Source of the DNA: DASWJS01 sp036397035
Lineage (GTDB): Bacteria; Actinomycetota; AC-67
Reading direction: 5' to 3'
Assembly (NCBI GenBank): GCA_036397035.1
Contig: DASWJS010000017.1
Location: forward strand, 241,338 to 305,337
DNA: 64,000 bases
Shown here: one piece after another, positions 8,705-18,864 of the stretch
How positions within the stretch are numbered: the stretch's first letter is position 1
How the letters are laid out: every line of letters begins with the position of its first letter
Position numbers and translations under genes: made by a program
The notes under the pieces: generated by a model
Databases searched by the model: none
Told to the model about the DNA's origin: nothing
Seen by the model: only the letters and a program-made list of their open reading frames with translations

Positions 8705-10267
8705 TCATTTGGCGTATTCGGTCGCCCTGGTTTCGCGCACGACCGTGACTCTGATCTGACCCGGGTACTGCAACTCTTCCTCGATCTGTTTCGCGATGTC
8801 CCGCGCGAGGACTTGGCAGCCCACATCATCGACGTCACCGGGCTGCACGACCACGCGGATCTCGCGTCCTGCCTGCATAGCGAAGGTTTTCTCCACGCCG
8901 GCGTGCGACGTGGCGATCGCTTCGAGGCGCTCCAAGCGCTTGACGTACGCCTCCAGGGACTCACGCCGAGCGCCCGGCCGACCACCGGAGATCTGGTCGG
9001 CTGTTTGGGACAGAACGGCGTAAATGGTGCGCTGCTCCACTTCGCCGTGATGACTCTCAATCGCGTGGACGACATCGTGTTTTTCTCCCAGCCTGCGCGC
9101 AAGCTCGGCCCCGATGAGCGCATGTGAGCCTTCGACCTCATGCGTCAACGCCTTGCCGATGTCGTGCATGAGACCGCACCGCTTCAGGAGCCGCACTTCG
9201 TCCTTAGACATACCCAATTCGGCGCCGATCATTCCTGCGATGTGAGCGGTCTCGATGAGGTGCTTCAGCACGTTTTGTCCGTACGACGTCCGGAACTGGA
9301 GCCGCCCGAGCACCCGAACCAGCTCCGGGTGTACGTCGGTCAGGCCGACGTCGAGCACGGCCTCCTCGCCCGCCCGCCTCACCTGCTCCTCGACGTCGCC
9401 CTTGGCGCGCTCGACCATCTCCTCGATGCGCGACGGGTGGATCCGGCCGTCCGCGACCAGCTTCTCGAGCGTCAGGCGCCCGATCTCCCGGCGCACGGGG
9501 TCGAAGCAGGACAGCAGGACTGCTTCCGGCGTGTCGTCGATGATGATGTTCACCCCGGTCGCCGCCTCGAACGCGCGGATGTTGCGGCCCTCCCGGCCGA
9601 TGATCCTGCCCTTCATCTCCTCGTTCGGGATGCTGAGCACCGCGACGCTGGACTCGGTCGTCTGCTCGGAGGCTACCCGCTGGATGGCCAGCGTCACGAT
9701 GCGACGGGCGCGCTGCTCGCCCTCTTCGCGGGCGCGCGTTTCCAGCGTACGCACCATCGCCATCGCCTCACGCTTGGCGTCGTCCTCGATTCGCCTGAGC
9801 AGCGTCTGCTTCGCGTCGCTCGCCGTCATCCCCGCGACGCGCTGGAGCTGCTCCTCGATCTCCGCTCGGGCCGAGCCGAGCCGCGCCTCCCCTTCCTGCA
9901 GCGCGCGCCCCTTCGCCTCCAGGGCCTCGGTCGCCCGCTCGACGGCGCGCGCGCGCTCGTCCACCTCTCGCTCGCGGGCGCCGATCAGATCCTCGCGCTG
10001 ATCGGACCGGCTGTCGCGCCGGTCCAGCTCCGTGCGTCGCTGGGCGATGTCCTCCTCGGCGTCGCGGCGCAGCCGCATGATCTCGTCCTGCGCTTCCAGC
10101 AGCGCCTCACGCTTGCGAGTCTCCGCCTCGCGTTCGGCATCCTGGAGCAGCGCCGCCGCGCGCTCCTCCGACGAGCCGATCTGCGTGATCCCCCGGCGGT
10201 GCCGGACGAGGTAGCCGATCGCCGCGCCGACTGCGGCGCCGATCAGCGGGCCGATGATGAGCCACAT
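8705..10267 (-). CDS. rny: Ribonuclease Y
   Basis: RNase Y, 520 aa, is the membrane-anchored endoribonuclease that starts mRNA decay. It has an N-terminal TM segment (about residues 2-22, rich in Gly, Ala and Ile) and a long Glu/Arg coiled coil to about 200. A KH domain (GRIIGREGRNIRAFE) follows. The HD domain has its metal-binding motif in GLMHDIGKAL and His in SHHGEVE. The ATG at 10267 has AAGGAG upstream. spoVS follows on the same strand. Length and domain order match the family. Confidence 0.97.
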   Translation of the reverse strand: MWLIIGPLIGAAVGAAIGYLVRHRRGITQIGSSEERAAALLQDAEREAETRKREALLEAQDEIMRLRRDAEEDIAQRRTELDRRDSRSDQREDLIGAREREVDERARAVERATEALEAKGRALQEGEARLGSARAEIEEQLQRVAGMTASDAKQTLLRRIEDDAKREAMAMVRTLETRAREEGEQRARRIVTLAIQRVASEQTTESSVAVLSIPNEEMKGRIIGREGRNIRAFEAATGVNIIIDDTPEAVLLSCFDPVRREIGRLTLEKLVADGRIHPSRIEEMVERAKGDVEEQVRRAGEEAVLDVGLTDVHPELVRVLGRLQFRTSYGQNVLKHLIETAHIAGMIGAELGMSKDEVRLLKRCGLMHDIGKALTHEVEGSHALIGAELARRLGEKHDVVHAIESHHGEVEQRTIYAVLSQTADQISGGRPGARRESLEAYVKRLERLEAIATSHAGVEKTFAMQAGREIRVVVQPGDVDDVGCQVLARDIAKQIEEELQYPGQIRVTVVRETRATEYAK

Positions 10268-10508
10268 GGCCGGTCAACTCCTTCCCAGCCGGAGGCCGGC
10301 CGCGTGCCGGCGTCCGGTTCACAAAGAAACGTGAACGTCTACGCCCGGCGAAGGAGCCGAAATCCCGCCCGAACGGCGGCAGAGGTACGGCAGAAGAAGC
10401 CCTCAGGGGCCTGTCGTGGTCTGAGTCTTCCTCATCGGGTACGGGTCTCTGTCGTCTCAGGAGAAACAATTCGGTGAAGTTGGGAAAGCGTTCCTTCGTC
10501 GTGCTCGG
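10268..10508. other. Intergenic region between recX and rny
   Basis: These 241 bases separate the recX stop from the rny start. They should hold the recA-recX transcript end and the rny promoter. No convincing ORF, tRNA, strong hairpin or -35/-10 pair was found by eye. Confidence 0.4.
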
Positions 10509-11081
10509 TCATCGTATGTCCGGCCCGGAACGAGGGTCAAGGTTTTCCCGCACTTCGAGCGCGTCGGCCGCCGATCGCGCCGCGCGGGCGCACTCCTCGT
10601 GGTCGAAACCTCGTCGGGCGAGACGACCCATGACGCGCCGGAGGCGCACCTCCTTCGGCAGGCCGTCCATCTGACGAAGCCAGCGTTCGGCGAGCGCTCG
10701 GGCGCGCGCGGCCTCGACCTCGGGCGCCTCTGCCGAAGCGGCCGCGGCACGTTCGGCGTCGAGGCCGCGCGCGCGGAGGTCGGCCTGGATCTTGCGCGCC
10801 GCGACGCCTCGGGTCCCCGCCGCCTCCGCGAAGCGTTCTGCGAAGCGGTCGTCGGACTGCAGGCCGGTCTCGCGAAGCCGCTCGAGCAACAGCTCGATCA
10901 CGTCCCCGTCGAATCCTCGCGTCCGCAGCCGGAGGCGAAGCTCGGCCTCGGAACGCTCGCGCCGCGACAGGAGCCGAAGCGCGATCGCACGAGCCGCGTC
11001 GAGCTGCTCCGCGAACGGCTGCGTGCTCGGGGGGGGCTTGGTCTTCCTCCGAGCGCGCTGCGCGTTTCGTGCCACAGGCAT
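10509..11081 (-). CDS. recX: Regulatory protein RecX
   Basis: RecX, 190 aa, binds RecA filaments and limits their growth and activity. Three-helix repeats typical of the family are visible, for example LLSRRERSEAELRLRL, ELLLERLRETGLQSDDRFAE and RKIQADLRARGLD. The N-terminus is basic and Pro-rich. It starts 13 nt after the recA stop on the same strand, so it should be co-transcribed and SOS-induced. The C-terminal tail (after about residue 165) is charged and poorly conserved. Confidence 0.93.
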   Translation of the reverse strand: MPVARNAQRARRKTKPPPSTQPFAEQLDAARAIALRLLSRRERSEAELRLRLRTRGFDGDVIELLLERLRETGLQSDDRFAERFAEAAGTRGVAARKIQADLRARGLDAERAAAASAEAPEVEAARARALAERWLRQMDGLPKEVRLRRVMGRLARRGFDHEECARAARSAADALEVRENLDPRSGPDIR

Positions 11082-11094
11082 GCGCCGGCCTTCG

Positions 11095-12213
<1,119 letters not shown>

Positions 12214-12306
12214 GACCTGCTCCTTCCTCCCCACCCGAAGCCGAGTATAGGGTCCGGGTCCGACAAGACGACACCGTTGTGATTCGCGGTTTCCGGCGAC
12301 CGTACT

Positions 12307-12320
12307 CGAACGCGTGTTCG
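12307..12320. promoter_or_regulatory. LexA (SOS) box upstream of recA
   Basis: CGAACGCGTGTTCG is an exact match to the Gram-positive/actinobacterial Cheo box CGAACRNRYGTTYG and extends symmetrically to TCGA at both edges (12306-12321). It lies 94 nt upstream of the recA GTG and about 100 nt past the thpR stop. It should repress recA-recX until DNA damage. Confidence 0.92.
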
Positions 12321-12422
12321 AGGTCAACGATCCGGGGAGACGGTACGGCGAGGCCTCGGCCGGGTCACGTTCGAGCAGGTCGAGCAGAACGGCTCGGGTG
12401 GCGCGGGCGGCTCGAACCTGCC

Positions 12423-12944
12423 TCAGCCCGCCAGCGGGAAACGGTGGATCACCTCGTAGCGCGCGCCCTTCGGGTGGAGGTGGCTCTGAAACAAGGCCAC
12501 GCTCTCCAGCGTGCCGGTCGCCGGCTCGATCGCGGGAAGGCGCACGGGCCGCGGCTCGCGCAGACGCGCCAGCGTGACGTGCGCGCGAAACGCCCGCCTC
12601 TCGGGCTCGTAGCCGGTCGGGACCAGGCCCTGCTGCACGGCGCTCGCCAGGACGCCGATCGCGCCGTCCTCCTCGAGGCCCGCCCAGACGACGCGCGCGC
12701 GCCGCTCGCTGGGGAACGCGCCGAGGCGGGTCATCGCGCACGGGATGGGCCGGTGGCCGCGGACCGCCCGCTCGACGGCGTCCTCGATGCGCGGGACGAG
12801 GGCGCCGTCCACCCCGCCGAGGAACGCGACCGTGAGGTGGATGCCGGCCGGATCGGCCCATCGGGCCTCCGGCGCGGCGGACCGCGCACGCTCGATCGCG
12901 CGCGCAGCCGCGCGCCGCAAGCCTTCCGGCAGCTCGATCGCCAC
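12423..12944 (-). CDS. thpR: RNA 2',3'-cyclic phosphodiesterase (2H phosphoesterase, LigT/ThpR)
   Basis: This 2H-superfamily protein, 173 aa from the GTG, hydrolyses 2',3'-cyclic phosphates and was first described as a tRNA 2'-5' ligase. The two HxTx catalytic motifs are HLTV (about residue 36) and HVTL (about 121). Reading upstream of the GTG at 12944, the frame gives IPRLF before VAIELPEG, which closely matches the usual family start MRLFVAIELP. The true initiator may therefore be a rare ATC at 12959. The gene is 17 nt downstream of cinA, in the pgsA-cinA-thpR run. Confidence 0.9.
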   Translation of the reverse strand: MAIELPEGLRRAAARAIERARSAAPEARWADPAGIHLTVAFLGGVDGALVPRIEDAVERAVRGHRPIPCAMTRLGAFPSERRARVVWAGLEEDGAIGVLASAVQQGLVPTGYEPERRAFRAHVTLARLREPRPVRLPAIEPATGTLESVALFQSHLHPKGARYEVIHRFPLAG

Positions 12945-12961
12945 GAACAGCCGCGGGATGC

Positions 12962-14188
12962 CTACGCCTCCAGCAACGCGAGCCGCACGAAGTTCAGGCC
13001 GGCCGACACCGCGAGTTGGCGGACGGTCTCGCGGTCACCGGGCAGGCGCAGCTCGCGATGGTCCTCGCCGGCGGCCCTCGACAGTCCGAGCACGACCGTG
13101 CCCGGCTCGCGGCCGAGCGCGGCCGGCCCCGCGACGCCGGTGAGCGCGACCGCGACGTCGCAACCGAGCACCGCGCGCGCGCCGGCGGCCATCGCGCGAG
13201 CGACCTCCGCGCTCACGGCGCCGTGCTCCTCGAGCAACGCGGCCGGCACACCGAGCGCGGCGTGTTTCACGTCGTTCGCATAGGCCACGACGCTGCCTCG
13301 GAAGTAGTCGCTCGCGCCGGGGACCGACGTCACGCGCGCGCCGAGCGCGCCCCCGGTCAGCGACTCGGCCGCCCCCAGGGTCCACGACCGGGCGCGCAGC
13401 AGCTCACCGACGACCACTTCCAAGGTCTGGTCGTCGACGCCGACGACCGCGACGCCGAGCGCCTCGCGCACGAGCAGCGTCGTCTGCTCGACCGCGTCCG
13501 CGTCGGTCGCGCGCGCGGTGAGCCGGACGCGCACCTCTCCCCCGCCCGCGAGGAACGACAGGCGCACGCGATCGTCGATCCCGTCCCAGAGCGGGCGCAG
13601 CGTGTCGGCGACGCCGCTCTCGCCGACGCCGGCCGTGCGGATCACGCGCGTGACGATGGGCGAGACCTCGCCGGCGCGCGCGCGAAGGTCGGGAAGGACC
13701 GCGCGCGCGAGCATCTCGCGCATCTCGCGCGGCACGCCCGGGATGCAATAGATGACGCCATTGCCGTGCGGGACGATCAAGCCGGGCGCCGTGCCGAGCC
13801 TCTGCTCGATCACCGTGGCGCCCTCGGGCACGTCGGCCTGGCGCAGGTTCATCTCCGGCATCGGAAGCCCGAAGGACGCGAACCGTTCGCGCAGCCACCG
13901 CTCGATCGCGGGATCGCGCACGAGAGCGCGGCCCGTCGCCCGCGTGACCGCCTCCCGGGTGACGTCGTCCTGCGTCGGGCCGATCCCGCCGGTGACGACG
14001 ACGGCGTCCGCGCGCGCGAGCGCCGTCGCGAGCGCCTCGGCGATCCGCTCCTCGTTGTCTCCGACCGAGACGTGGTGATGGCAGTCGAGCCCCGCCTCGG
14101 CCAGCGCCCGCCCGATCTCGCCTGCGTTGCTGTTGACGATGTCCCCGAGAAGCAGCTCGGTCCCGACGGCGACGACCTCGACGCGCAT
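12962..14188 (-). CDS. cinA: CinA-like protein (competence/damage-inducible; nicotinamide-nucleotide amidase domain)
   Basis: CinA, 408 aa, has two domains. The N-terminal MoaB/CinA domain (residues 1-170, VAVGTELLLGDIVNSN and VVTGGIGPTQDDVTRE) is the COG1058 ADP-ribose/FAD pyrophosphatase type. The C-terminal CinA domain (about 250-408, AAESLTGGALGARVTSVPGAS) is the NMN deamidase type. Together they suggest pyridine-nucleotide salvage. The ATG at 14188 overlaps the pgsA stop (ATGA). cinA next to recA is a conserved arrangement in Gram-positive bacteria. Confidence 0.95.
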   Translation of the reverse strand: MRVEVVAVGTELLLGDIVNSNAGEIGRALAEAGLDCHHHVSVGDNEERIAEALATALARADAVVVTGGIGPTQDDVTREAVTRATGRALVRDPAIERWLRERFASFGLPMPEMNLRQADVPEGATVIEQRLGTAPGLIVPHGNGVIYCIPGVPREMREMLARAVLPDLRARAGEVSPIVTRVIRTAGVGESGVADTLRPLWDGIDDRVRLSFLAGGGEVRVRLTARATDADAVEQTTLLVREALGVAVVGVDDQTLEVVVGELLRARSWTLGAAESLTGGALGARVTSVPGASDYFRGSVVAYANDVKHAALGVPAALLEEHGAVSAEVARAMAAGARAVLGCDVAVALTGVAGPAALGREPGTVVLGLSRAAGEDHRELRLPGDRETVRQLAVSAGLNFVRLALLEA

Positions 14189-14748
14189 CAGGCCCGCTTC
14201 AGCAGCGCCGGCGCGCGCAGCAGGTACTGCGCGCCCGAGACCACAGTCAGACCGACGGCCAGCCACAGCACCGACGTCTCCCAGGCCTGGGGCACCGTCC
14301 CCGCGGGCAGGATGAACAGCAGCACGGCGACGAGCTGCGCGCCTGTCTTGGCCTTCCCGGCCGGGCTGGCGGGGAAGCCGCGCCCACGCCGGTCCGCCGC
14401 CCACCGCAGGACGGTGACGGCGATCTCGCGGGTCACGATGACGACGGCCGCCCACGCGGGGAAGTCGCCCACGATCACCAGCGCGGTCATCGAGGCGAGC
14501 ACCAGGATCTTGTCGGCGATGGGGTCCCAGAGCTGGCCGGCCGCGCTCACCAGGCCCATGCGGCGCGCGGCGAGACCGTCGAGCCCGTCGGTCAGGGCGG
14601 CGACGCCGAAGGCGACGAAGGCGAGCCAGTCCGAGGCGGCCGTGCGTTGCAGCGTCAGCACGACGACGGGCACGACGAGCACGATGCGGACGACGGTGAG
14701 GACGGCGGGCCAGTGGATCGGGTGCGCGGCGCGCGCGGGAGCGCTCAC
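14188..14748 (-). CDS. pgsA: CDP-diacylglycerol--glycerol-3-phosphate 3-phosphatidyltransferase
   Basis: This 186-residue CDP-alcohol phosphatidyltransferase makes phosphatidylglycerol phosphate in the membrane. The signature DG-x2-AR-x8-G-x3-D-x3-D is present as DGLDGLAARRMG followed by GQLWDPIADK. About five hydrophobic helices flank it. The GTG start lies 5 nt after the rodZ-like gene and the stop overlaps cinA. PgsA is preferred over phosphatidylinositolphosphate synthase because it sits between ftsK/rodZ-type genes and cinA. Confidence 0.9.
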   Translation of the reverse strand: MSAPARAAHPIHWPAVLTVVRIVLVVPVVVLTLQRTAASDWLAFVAFGVAALTDGLDGLAARRMGLVSAAGQLWDPIADKILVLASMTALVIVGDFPAWAAVVIVTREIAVTVLRWAADRRGRGFPASPAGKAKTGAQLVAVLLFILPAGTVPQAWETSVLWLAVGLTVVSGAQYLLRAPALLKRA

Positions 14749-14753
14749 GCGCG

Positions 14754-15470
14754 TCAGTCGAGCGGGCCGTCGGGACCGAAGCGGCCTTCGTACACCGACC
14801 CCTTTTCGCCCGCGATCCCCACGTCCTCGCCGTTGAGCGTCAGGCGCGCGACGCCGCCGCTCGCGACGAGGATCCTGATTTCGTCTCGGGCCCGGAACGA
14901 GCGCTCGGTCCCGGCGGCAAGCTCGCCCTCGAACAGCTCCTCGCCGTCGGCGATCACCGACACGAGAGTCGTCTCAGCGACCTGCACGCGCAGGCGCACC
15001 TTCGCCTCGGCGACGGGAACGCGCCCGTCCTCGACCGGCGCGGCGACCGCGGGCACCTCCAGGGCGGGATCGCCGGGCGGGCGCTCGGCTTGCCCTCCGA
15101 TGATGCCGGCGACGCCCGCGCCCACCAGGATGGTCAGCGAGGCAAGCGCCGCGACGAGCCACTTGGCGCGGGGCGGCTTCTTCTCGCGCTTGCGTTGCTT
15201 GTCCAGCTCGCCGATTTGGGACGGCGGCGGCCCCTCGACCTCGTTCAGCTCTTGCACGAGGTTCGCGGCGTCCATGCCCAGGAAGCGGGCATAGGAGGTC
15301 AGGTGTCCGCGGACGAAGGTCTGCTCGTCCAGGGTCTCGAACTCGCCGTCCTCCAGTGCGCGCAGCACGTCGGGCCTGATGCGTGTGCGCCAGGCGGCTT
15401 CCTCGATGGAAAGCACGCGTTCGATGCGCGCGTTCCTGAGCTTCGATCCGATGGGGGCGGTTGGAGACAC
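14754..15470 (-). CDS. rodZ: RodZ-like helix-turn-helix membrane protein (DUF4115)
   Basis: This 238-residue protein carries an N-terminal Xre-type HTH (about 5-70, GSKLRNARIERVLSIEEAAW). A basic linker (KQRKREKKPPRAKW), one TM helix (about 105-127) and an extracellular C-terminal domain of the DUF4115 beta type follow. RodZ proteins link MreB to the cell wall; in lineages without MreB they are less understood. The GTG at 15470 is chosen because the more distant in-frame TTG (15533) lies in the predicted -35 box. It heads the rodZ-pgsA-cinA-thpR run. Confidence 0.85.
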   Translation of the reverse strand: MSPTAPIGSKLRNARIERVLSIEEAAWRTRIRPDVLRALEDGEFETLDEQTFVRGHLTSYARFLGMDAANLVQELNEVEGPPPSQIGELDKQRKREKKPPRAKWLVAALASLTILVGAGVAGIIGGQAERPPGDPALEVPAVAAPVEDGRVPVAEAKVRLRVQVAETTLVSVIADGEELFEGELAAGTERSFRARDEIRILVASGGVARLTLNGEDVGIAGEKGSVYEGRFGPDGPLD

Positions 15471-15504
15471 GGTCCGGAACCGATCTGAGTGCCGACGAGC
15501 AGCA

Positions 15505-15533
15505 AGTATAGGTCCAGGACTCGATCCGGCCAA
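15505..15533 (-). promoter_or_regulatory. Sigma70-type promoter for the rodZ-like gene
   Basis: On the minus strand TTGGCC (15533-15528) is separated by 17 nt from TATACT (15510-15505). This predicts transcription starting near 15498 and a leader of about 28 nt before the GTG at 15470. Spacing is ideal and the -10 matches 5 of 6 consensus positions. Confidence 0.65.
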
Positions 15534-15560
15534 AGCACCCGGGCGGCGCGGTTCCGTCGG

Positions 15561-17840
15561 CTACGCGCGGGTGCGCATCTCGTGCAGCTCTTCCGGCGTG
15601 ACCAAGACCTCGCGGGCTTTGGAGCCGACGCTCGGGCCGACGACGCCGCGCTCTTCCAGCAGGTCCATCAGACGGCCCGCGCGCGCGAAGCCGACCTTCA
15701 GCTTGCGCTGGAGCATCGAGGTCGAGCCGAGCCCGCTGCGCACGACCAGCTCCATCGCCTGGGTGAGCAGGTCCTGGTCGTCACCGAGCAGGTCGGGGTC
15801 GGGAGGCGCGTTGCCGGCGACGACCGTTGCGATCTCCGGCACGTAGTCGGGGTCGCGCTGCCGGCGAACGAACGCGAGCGCCGCTTCGATCTCGGACTCG
15901 GTCACGTAGGCGCCCTGCACACGGTGCGGCTTGCCCATCGAGGCGGGCAGGAAGAGCATGTCGCCGAATCCGATCAGCTTGTCGGCTCCTCCCTGGTCGA
16001 GCACCACGCGCGAGTCGGCCTGCGAAGCGGTCGCGAACGCGATCCGGGACGGGATGTTGGCCTTGATGAGCCCGGTCACGACGTCGACGCTCGGGCGCTG
16101 CGTCGCGACGAGCATGTGGATGCCGACCGCGCGGGCCATCTGCGCGATGCGGCAGATGGCGTCCTCCACGTCGCGCGGCGCGACCATCATCAGGTCGGCA
16201 AGCTCGTCGATCACGACCAGGATGTAGGGCATCTCGTCGACGATGCGCACGCCCCGGTCGGTGGCGCGCCCGGCTCGAACGGCGTCGTTGAACTGGTCGA
16301 TCTGACGCACGCTGTTCGTCGCGAGCAGCTCGTAGCGATCGTCCATCTCCTTGGCGATCCAGCCGAGCGCGTCGGCCGCGCGTTTCGGGTGCGTGATCGT
16401 CGGCGCCAGCAGGTGCGGCATGCCGTTGTAATGGTTCAGCTCGACCCGCTTGGGGTCCACGAGCATCATGCGCACCTGGTCGGGCCGGGCGCGCATCATC
16501 ACCGAGGTCACCATCGCGTTGATGCACGTGGACTTGCCCGCGCCGGTCGCGCCGGCGATCAGCAGGTGCGGCATGGTCGTGAGGTTCACCAGGACCGCCT
16601 CGCCGTTGATGTCCTTGCCCAGCCCCACGACCATCGGGTGCGCGTCCTTCTTCGCGTTGGACGATCGCAGGATGTCGCCGAGCGTGACCAGCTCGCGCTC
16701 GCGGTTGGGGATCTCGATGCCGATCGCCGAACGCCCGGGGACCGGCGCGAGCATCCGCACGTCGGGCGTGGCGAGCGCGTAGGCGATGTCGTTGGACAGC
16801 GACATCACGCGGTTCACCTTCACGCCCTGCGCCAGCTCGACCTCGAAGCGCGTGACGGTCGGGCCGCTCGTCACGCGCGCGACGGCGGCGTCCACGCCGA
16901 AGTCCCGCAGCGTCGCCTCGAGCGTGCGGATGGTCTCGGTCGACGCCTTGGCGGGACCGGACTTCGTCGTCCCCGCCCGCAGCAGGTCCAGCGGCGGGAG
17001 GCGGTACGGGCCGGGGGCCGGGCCGGGCTCGAAGGCCTCCTGCCCCAGGCTCGTCAAAGTCAGGTCGATTGCCTGCGTTTCCGCGAGGCCAGCTTCCGCG
17101 GGATCGTGAACAGGATCAGCACGAGCATCATCATCGGACGGTTCCTCCGTTTCCTCCGTCGGGGCCGGCTCGTCTTCGGCGCCTTCGACCAAGTCGATCA
17201 GGCGCTTTTCGTCGGGCTCTTCACGGCCGGCGCGGCGCTTCTCCGCCAGCGCGCGCGCCGACTCGCCCATCGATCGCAGCCGCGCGCGAGTCATCTCCAC
17301 GGCGCGCCGGACCGGCGTCTTGGTCACGATCAGCACGCCGAGCACGGTCAGCCCGAGCAGCACGACCGTGGCGCCCCACACCGAGAGCAGCCCGCGCATC
17401 GGGCCGGCCAGGAGCGCGCCGAGCAGTCCGCCGGCCGATCGAAGCCGGTCCGCCCCGTCGGTCACGTCGGGCGTTCCCTTCGCAAGGTGCCAGAGCCCGA
17501 GCATCCCGCCGATCAGCACCCCGATACCGATCGCGAGCCGCGGACGATCGGGCCCCGGCCTCGTGACGAACATGGCGTAGGACAGGTAAGCGAAGATCAG
17601 GGGCGTGACGATCCCGCCCGCGCCGAGCAACCCGCGCGCGGCCAGCTCGAAGAAGCGTCCGAAGGGACCGGCCGCGTCGAACCAGATGCCGAGCGCGCTG
17701 ACGATGGCGAGCACGGCCAGCCCGATGCCGTAGGCATCGCCGACCTGCGCGCCGAGCGCGTTCCCTATCGAGCGCGCGAGCCCGCCGTCCTGCGCGGCGC
17801 GCGCTCCCCCAGTACGTGCCCCCCGCTTCGGTTTCGCCAT
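15561..17840 (-). CDS. ftsK: DNA translocase FtsK/SpoIIIE
   Basis: FtsK, 759 aa, is the septal DNA pump that clears chromosome termini. The N-terminal part carries about four TM helices (residues 30-190), then an acidic, Pro-rich linker (about 200-265). The motor domains have Walker A GATGAGKST and Walker B VVIDELADLMM, with LVATQRPSVDVVTG nearby. A winged-helix gamma domain (LLTQAMELVVRSGLGSTSML to the end) reads KOPS-like sites. The ATG at 17840 follows GGGAG. The short linker makes it smaller than the E. coli protein, as usual in actinobacteria. Confidence 0.96.
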   Translation of the reverse strand: MAKPKRGARTGGARAAQDGGLARSIGNALGAQVGDAYGIGLAVLAIVSALGIWFDAAGPFGRFFELAARGLLGAGGIVTPLIFAYLSYAMFVTRPGPDRPRLAIGIGVLIGGMLGLWHLAKGTPDVTDGADRLRSAGGLLGALLAGPMRGLLSVWGATVVLLGLTVLGVLIVTKTPVRRAVEMTRARLRSMGESARALAEKRRAGREEPDEKRLIDLVEGAEDEPAPTEETEEPSDDDARADPVHDPAEAGLAETQAIDLTLTSLGQEAFEPGPAPGPYRLPPLDLLRAGTTKSGPAKASTETIRTLEATLRDFGVDAAVARVTSGPTVTRFEVELAQGVKVNRVMSLSNDIAYALATPDVRMLAPVPGRSAIGIEIPNRERELVTLGDILRSSNAKKDAHPMVVGLGKDINGEAVLVNLTTMPHLLIAGATGAGKSTCINAMVTSVMMRARPDQVRMMLVDPKRVELNHYNGMPHLLAPTITHPKRAADALGWIAKEMDDRYELLATNSVRQIDQFNDAVRAGRATDRGVRIVDEMPYILVVIDELADLMMVAPRDVEDAICRIAQMARAVGIHMLVATQRPSVDVVTGLIKANIPSRIAFATASQADSRVVLDQGGADKLIGFGDMLFLPASMGKPHRVQGAYVTESEIEAALAFVRRQRDPDYVPEIATVVAGNAPPDPDLLGDDQDLLTQAMELVVRSGLGSTSMLQRKLKVGFARAGRLMDLLEERGVVGPSVGSKAREVLVTPEELHEMRTRA

Positions 17841-17863
17841 CTGCGGCTCCCACTCGCGGGGTA

Positions 17864-17897
17864 GTGCCTGTCAAACAACAGTGCCTCTCAAACAACA
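17864..17897. repeat. Two tandem 17-bp repeats between dapA and ftsK
   Basis: GTGCCTGTCAAACAACA (17864-17880) is followed directly by GTGCCTCTCAAACAACA (17881-17897), with one mismatch. The pair lies in the 65-bp dapA-ftsK gap, immediately upstream of ftsK. On the minus strand it contains TTGTTTGACA-like -35 sequence. It could be a direct-repeat operator or duplicated promoter element; this is inference. Confidence 0.7.
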
Positions 17898-17905
17898 GGA
17901 TCGCT

Positions 17906-18781
17906 CTAGAGTAACCCAAGCCCCTCCAGTACCGCACGCACCTGGGATCGCTGGGCTTCGGTGGCGGGAACCAGGGGCAATCGGGGCTCGCCGACCGGCT
18001 GGCCCATCATCGCCAGCGCCGCCTTCAGCGGGATCGGGTTGCTCGTGATGAAGAGCACCTCGAACAGCGGGGCCAGCTCCGCCGCGATGGCCGCGGCGCC
18101 CTCGGTGTCGCCCTTGACGAACGTGGCGATCATGTCCGCGATCCGGTTGCCCGCGAGGTGGCTCGCCACGCTGATGACCCCGTGCGCCCCGAGGGCGAGC
18201 ATCGGCAGCGTCAGGGCGTCGTCGCCCGACCAGATCGTGAAGTCGTCCGGCTTCTCGGCGATCAGCTTGGCCGTGCCGGCGAGATCGCCCGCCGCGTCCT
18301 TGACGCCGACGATGTTCGGGACCGCCGCCAGCGCGAGCAGCGTCTCGTGGTCGATCTTGCGGGCGGTGCGTGACGGGATGTCGTACAGGATGACCGGCCG
18401 GTCCACCGACTCGGCGATGGCCGTGAAGTGAGCCAGCAGCCCGCTCTGCGGAGGGCGCGAGTAGTACGGCGTCACGACGAGCAGGCCGGCGGCGCCTTGC
18501 TCGGCCGCCGTCTGCGACAGCGCGATCGAGGCGCGCGTGTCGTAGGTGCCCGTGCCGGCGATCACGTCGCCGCGCGCGCCGACCTCGTCGGCGACCGCGC
18601 CGATCAGGTCCCGCTTCTCCTCGAAGGACAGCACGGGCGACTCGCCCGTCGAGCCGCACACGACCAGCCCGTCCGAGCCGTTCGCGACCAGGTGCGCGGC
18701 CAGCTCGCGCGCGCGCGTCAGGTCGAGCGAGCCGTCGGCGGCGAACGGCGTCGCCATGGCGGTGATCACACGACCGAACAT
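17906..18781 (-). CDS. dapA: 4-hydroxy-tetrahydrodipicolinate synthase
   Basis: DapA, 291 aa, condenses pyruvate with aspartate semialdehyde at the first committed step of lysine/DAP synthesis. The TIM barrel shows VVCGSTGESPVLSFEEK, the catalytic tyrosine region VTPYYSRPPQ, the arginine segment YDIPSRTARKI, and the Schiff-base lysine in IVGVKDAAGD. The ATG at 18781 has GGGAGGG upstream. It lies upstream of ftsK on the same strand, a common actinobacterial order. The pathway continues with dapL and dapF 15 kb away. Confidence 0.95.
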   Translation of the reverse strand: MFGRVITAMATPFAADGSLDLTRARELAAHLVANGSDGLVVCGSTGESPVLSFEEKRDLIGAVADEVGARGDVIAGTGTYDTRASIALSQTAAEQGAAGLLVVTPYYSRPPQSGLLAHFTAIAESVDRPVILYDIPSRTARKIDHETLLALAAVPNIVGVKDAAGDLAGTAKLIAEKPDDFTIWSGDDALTLPMLALGAHGVISVASHLAGNRIADMIATFVKGDTEGAAAIAAELAPLFEVLFITSNPIPLKAALAMMGQPVGEPRLPLVPATEAQRSQVRAVLEGLGLL

Positions 18782-18864
18782 GGTCCCTCCCTTTCGTCTG
18801 CCGGATGGAGTCTATGCGCACCGCGCGGCCTGGCGAGGCCGGATTGCCGTACGCTCGCGCGCAC

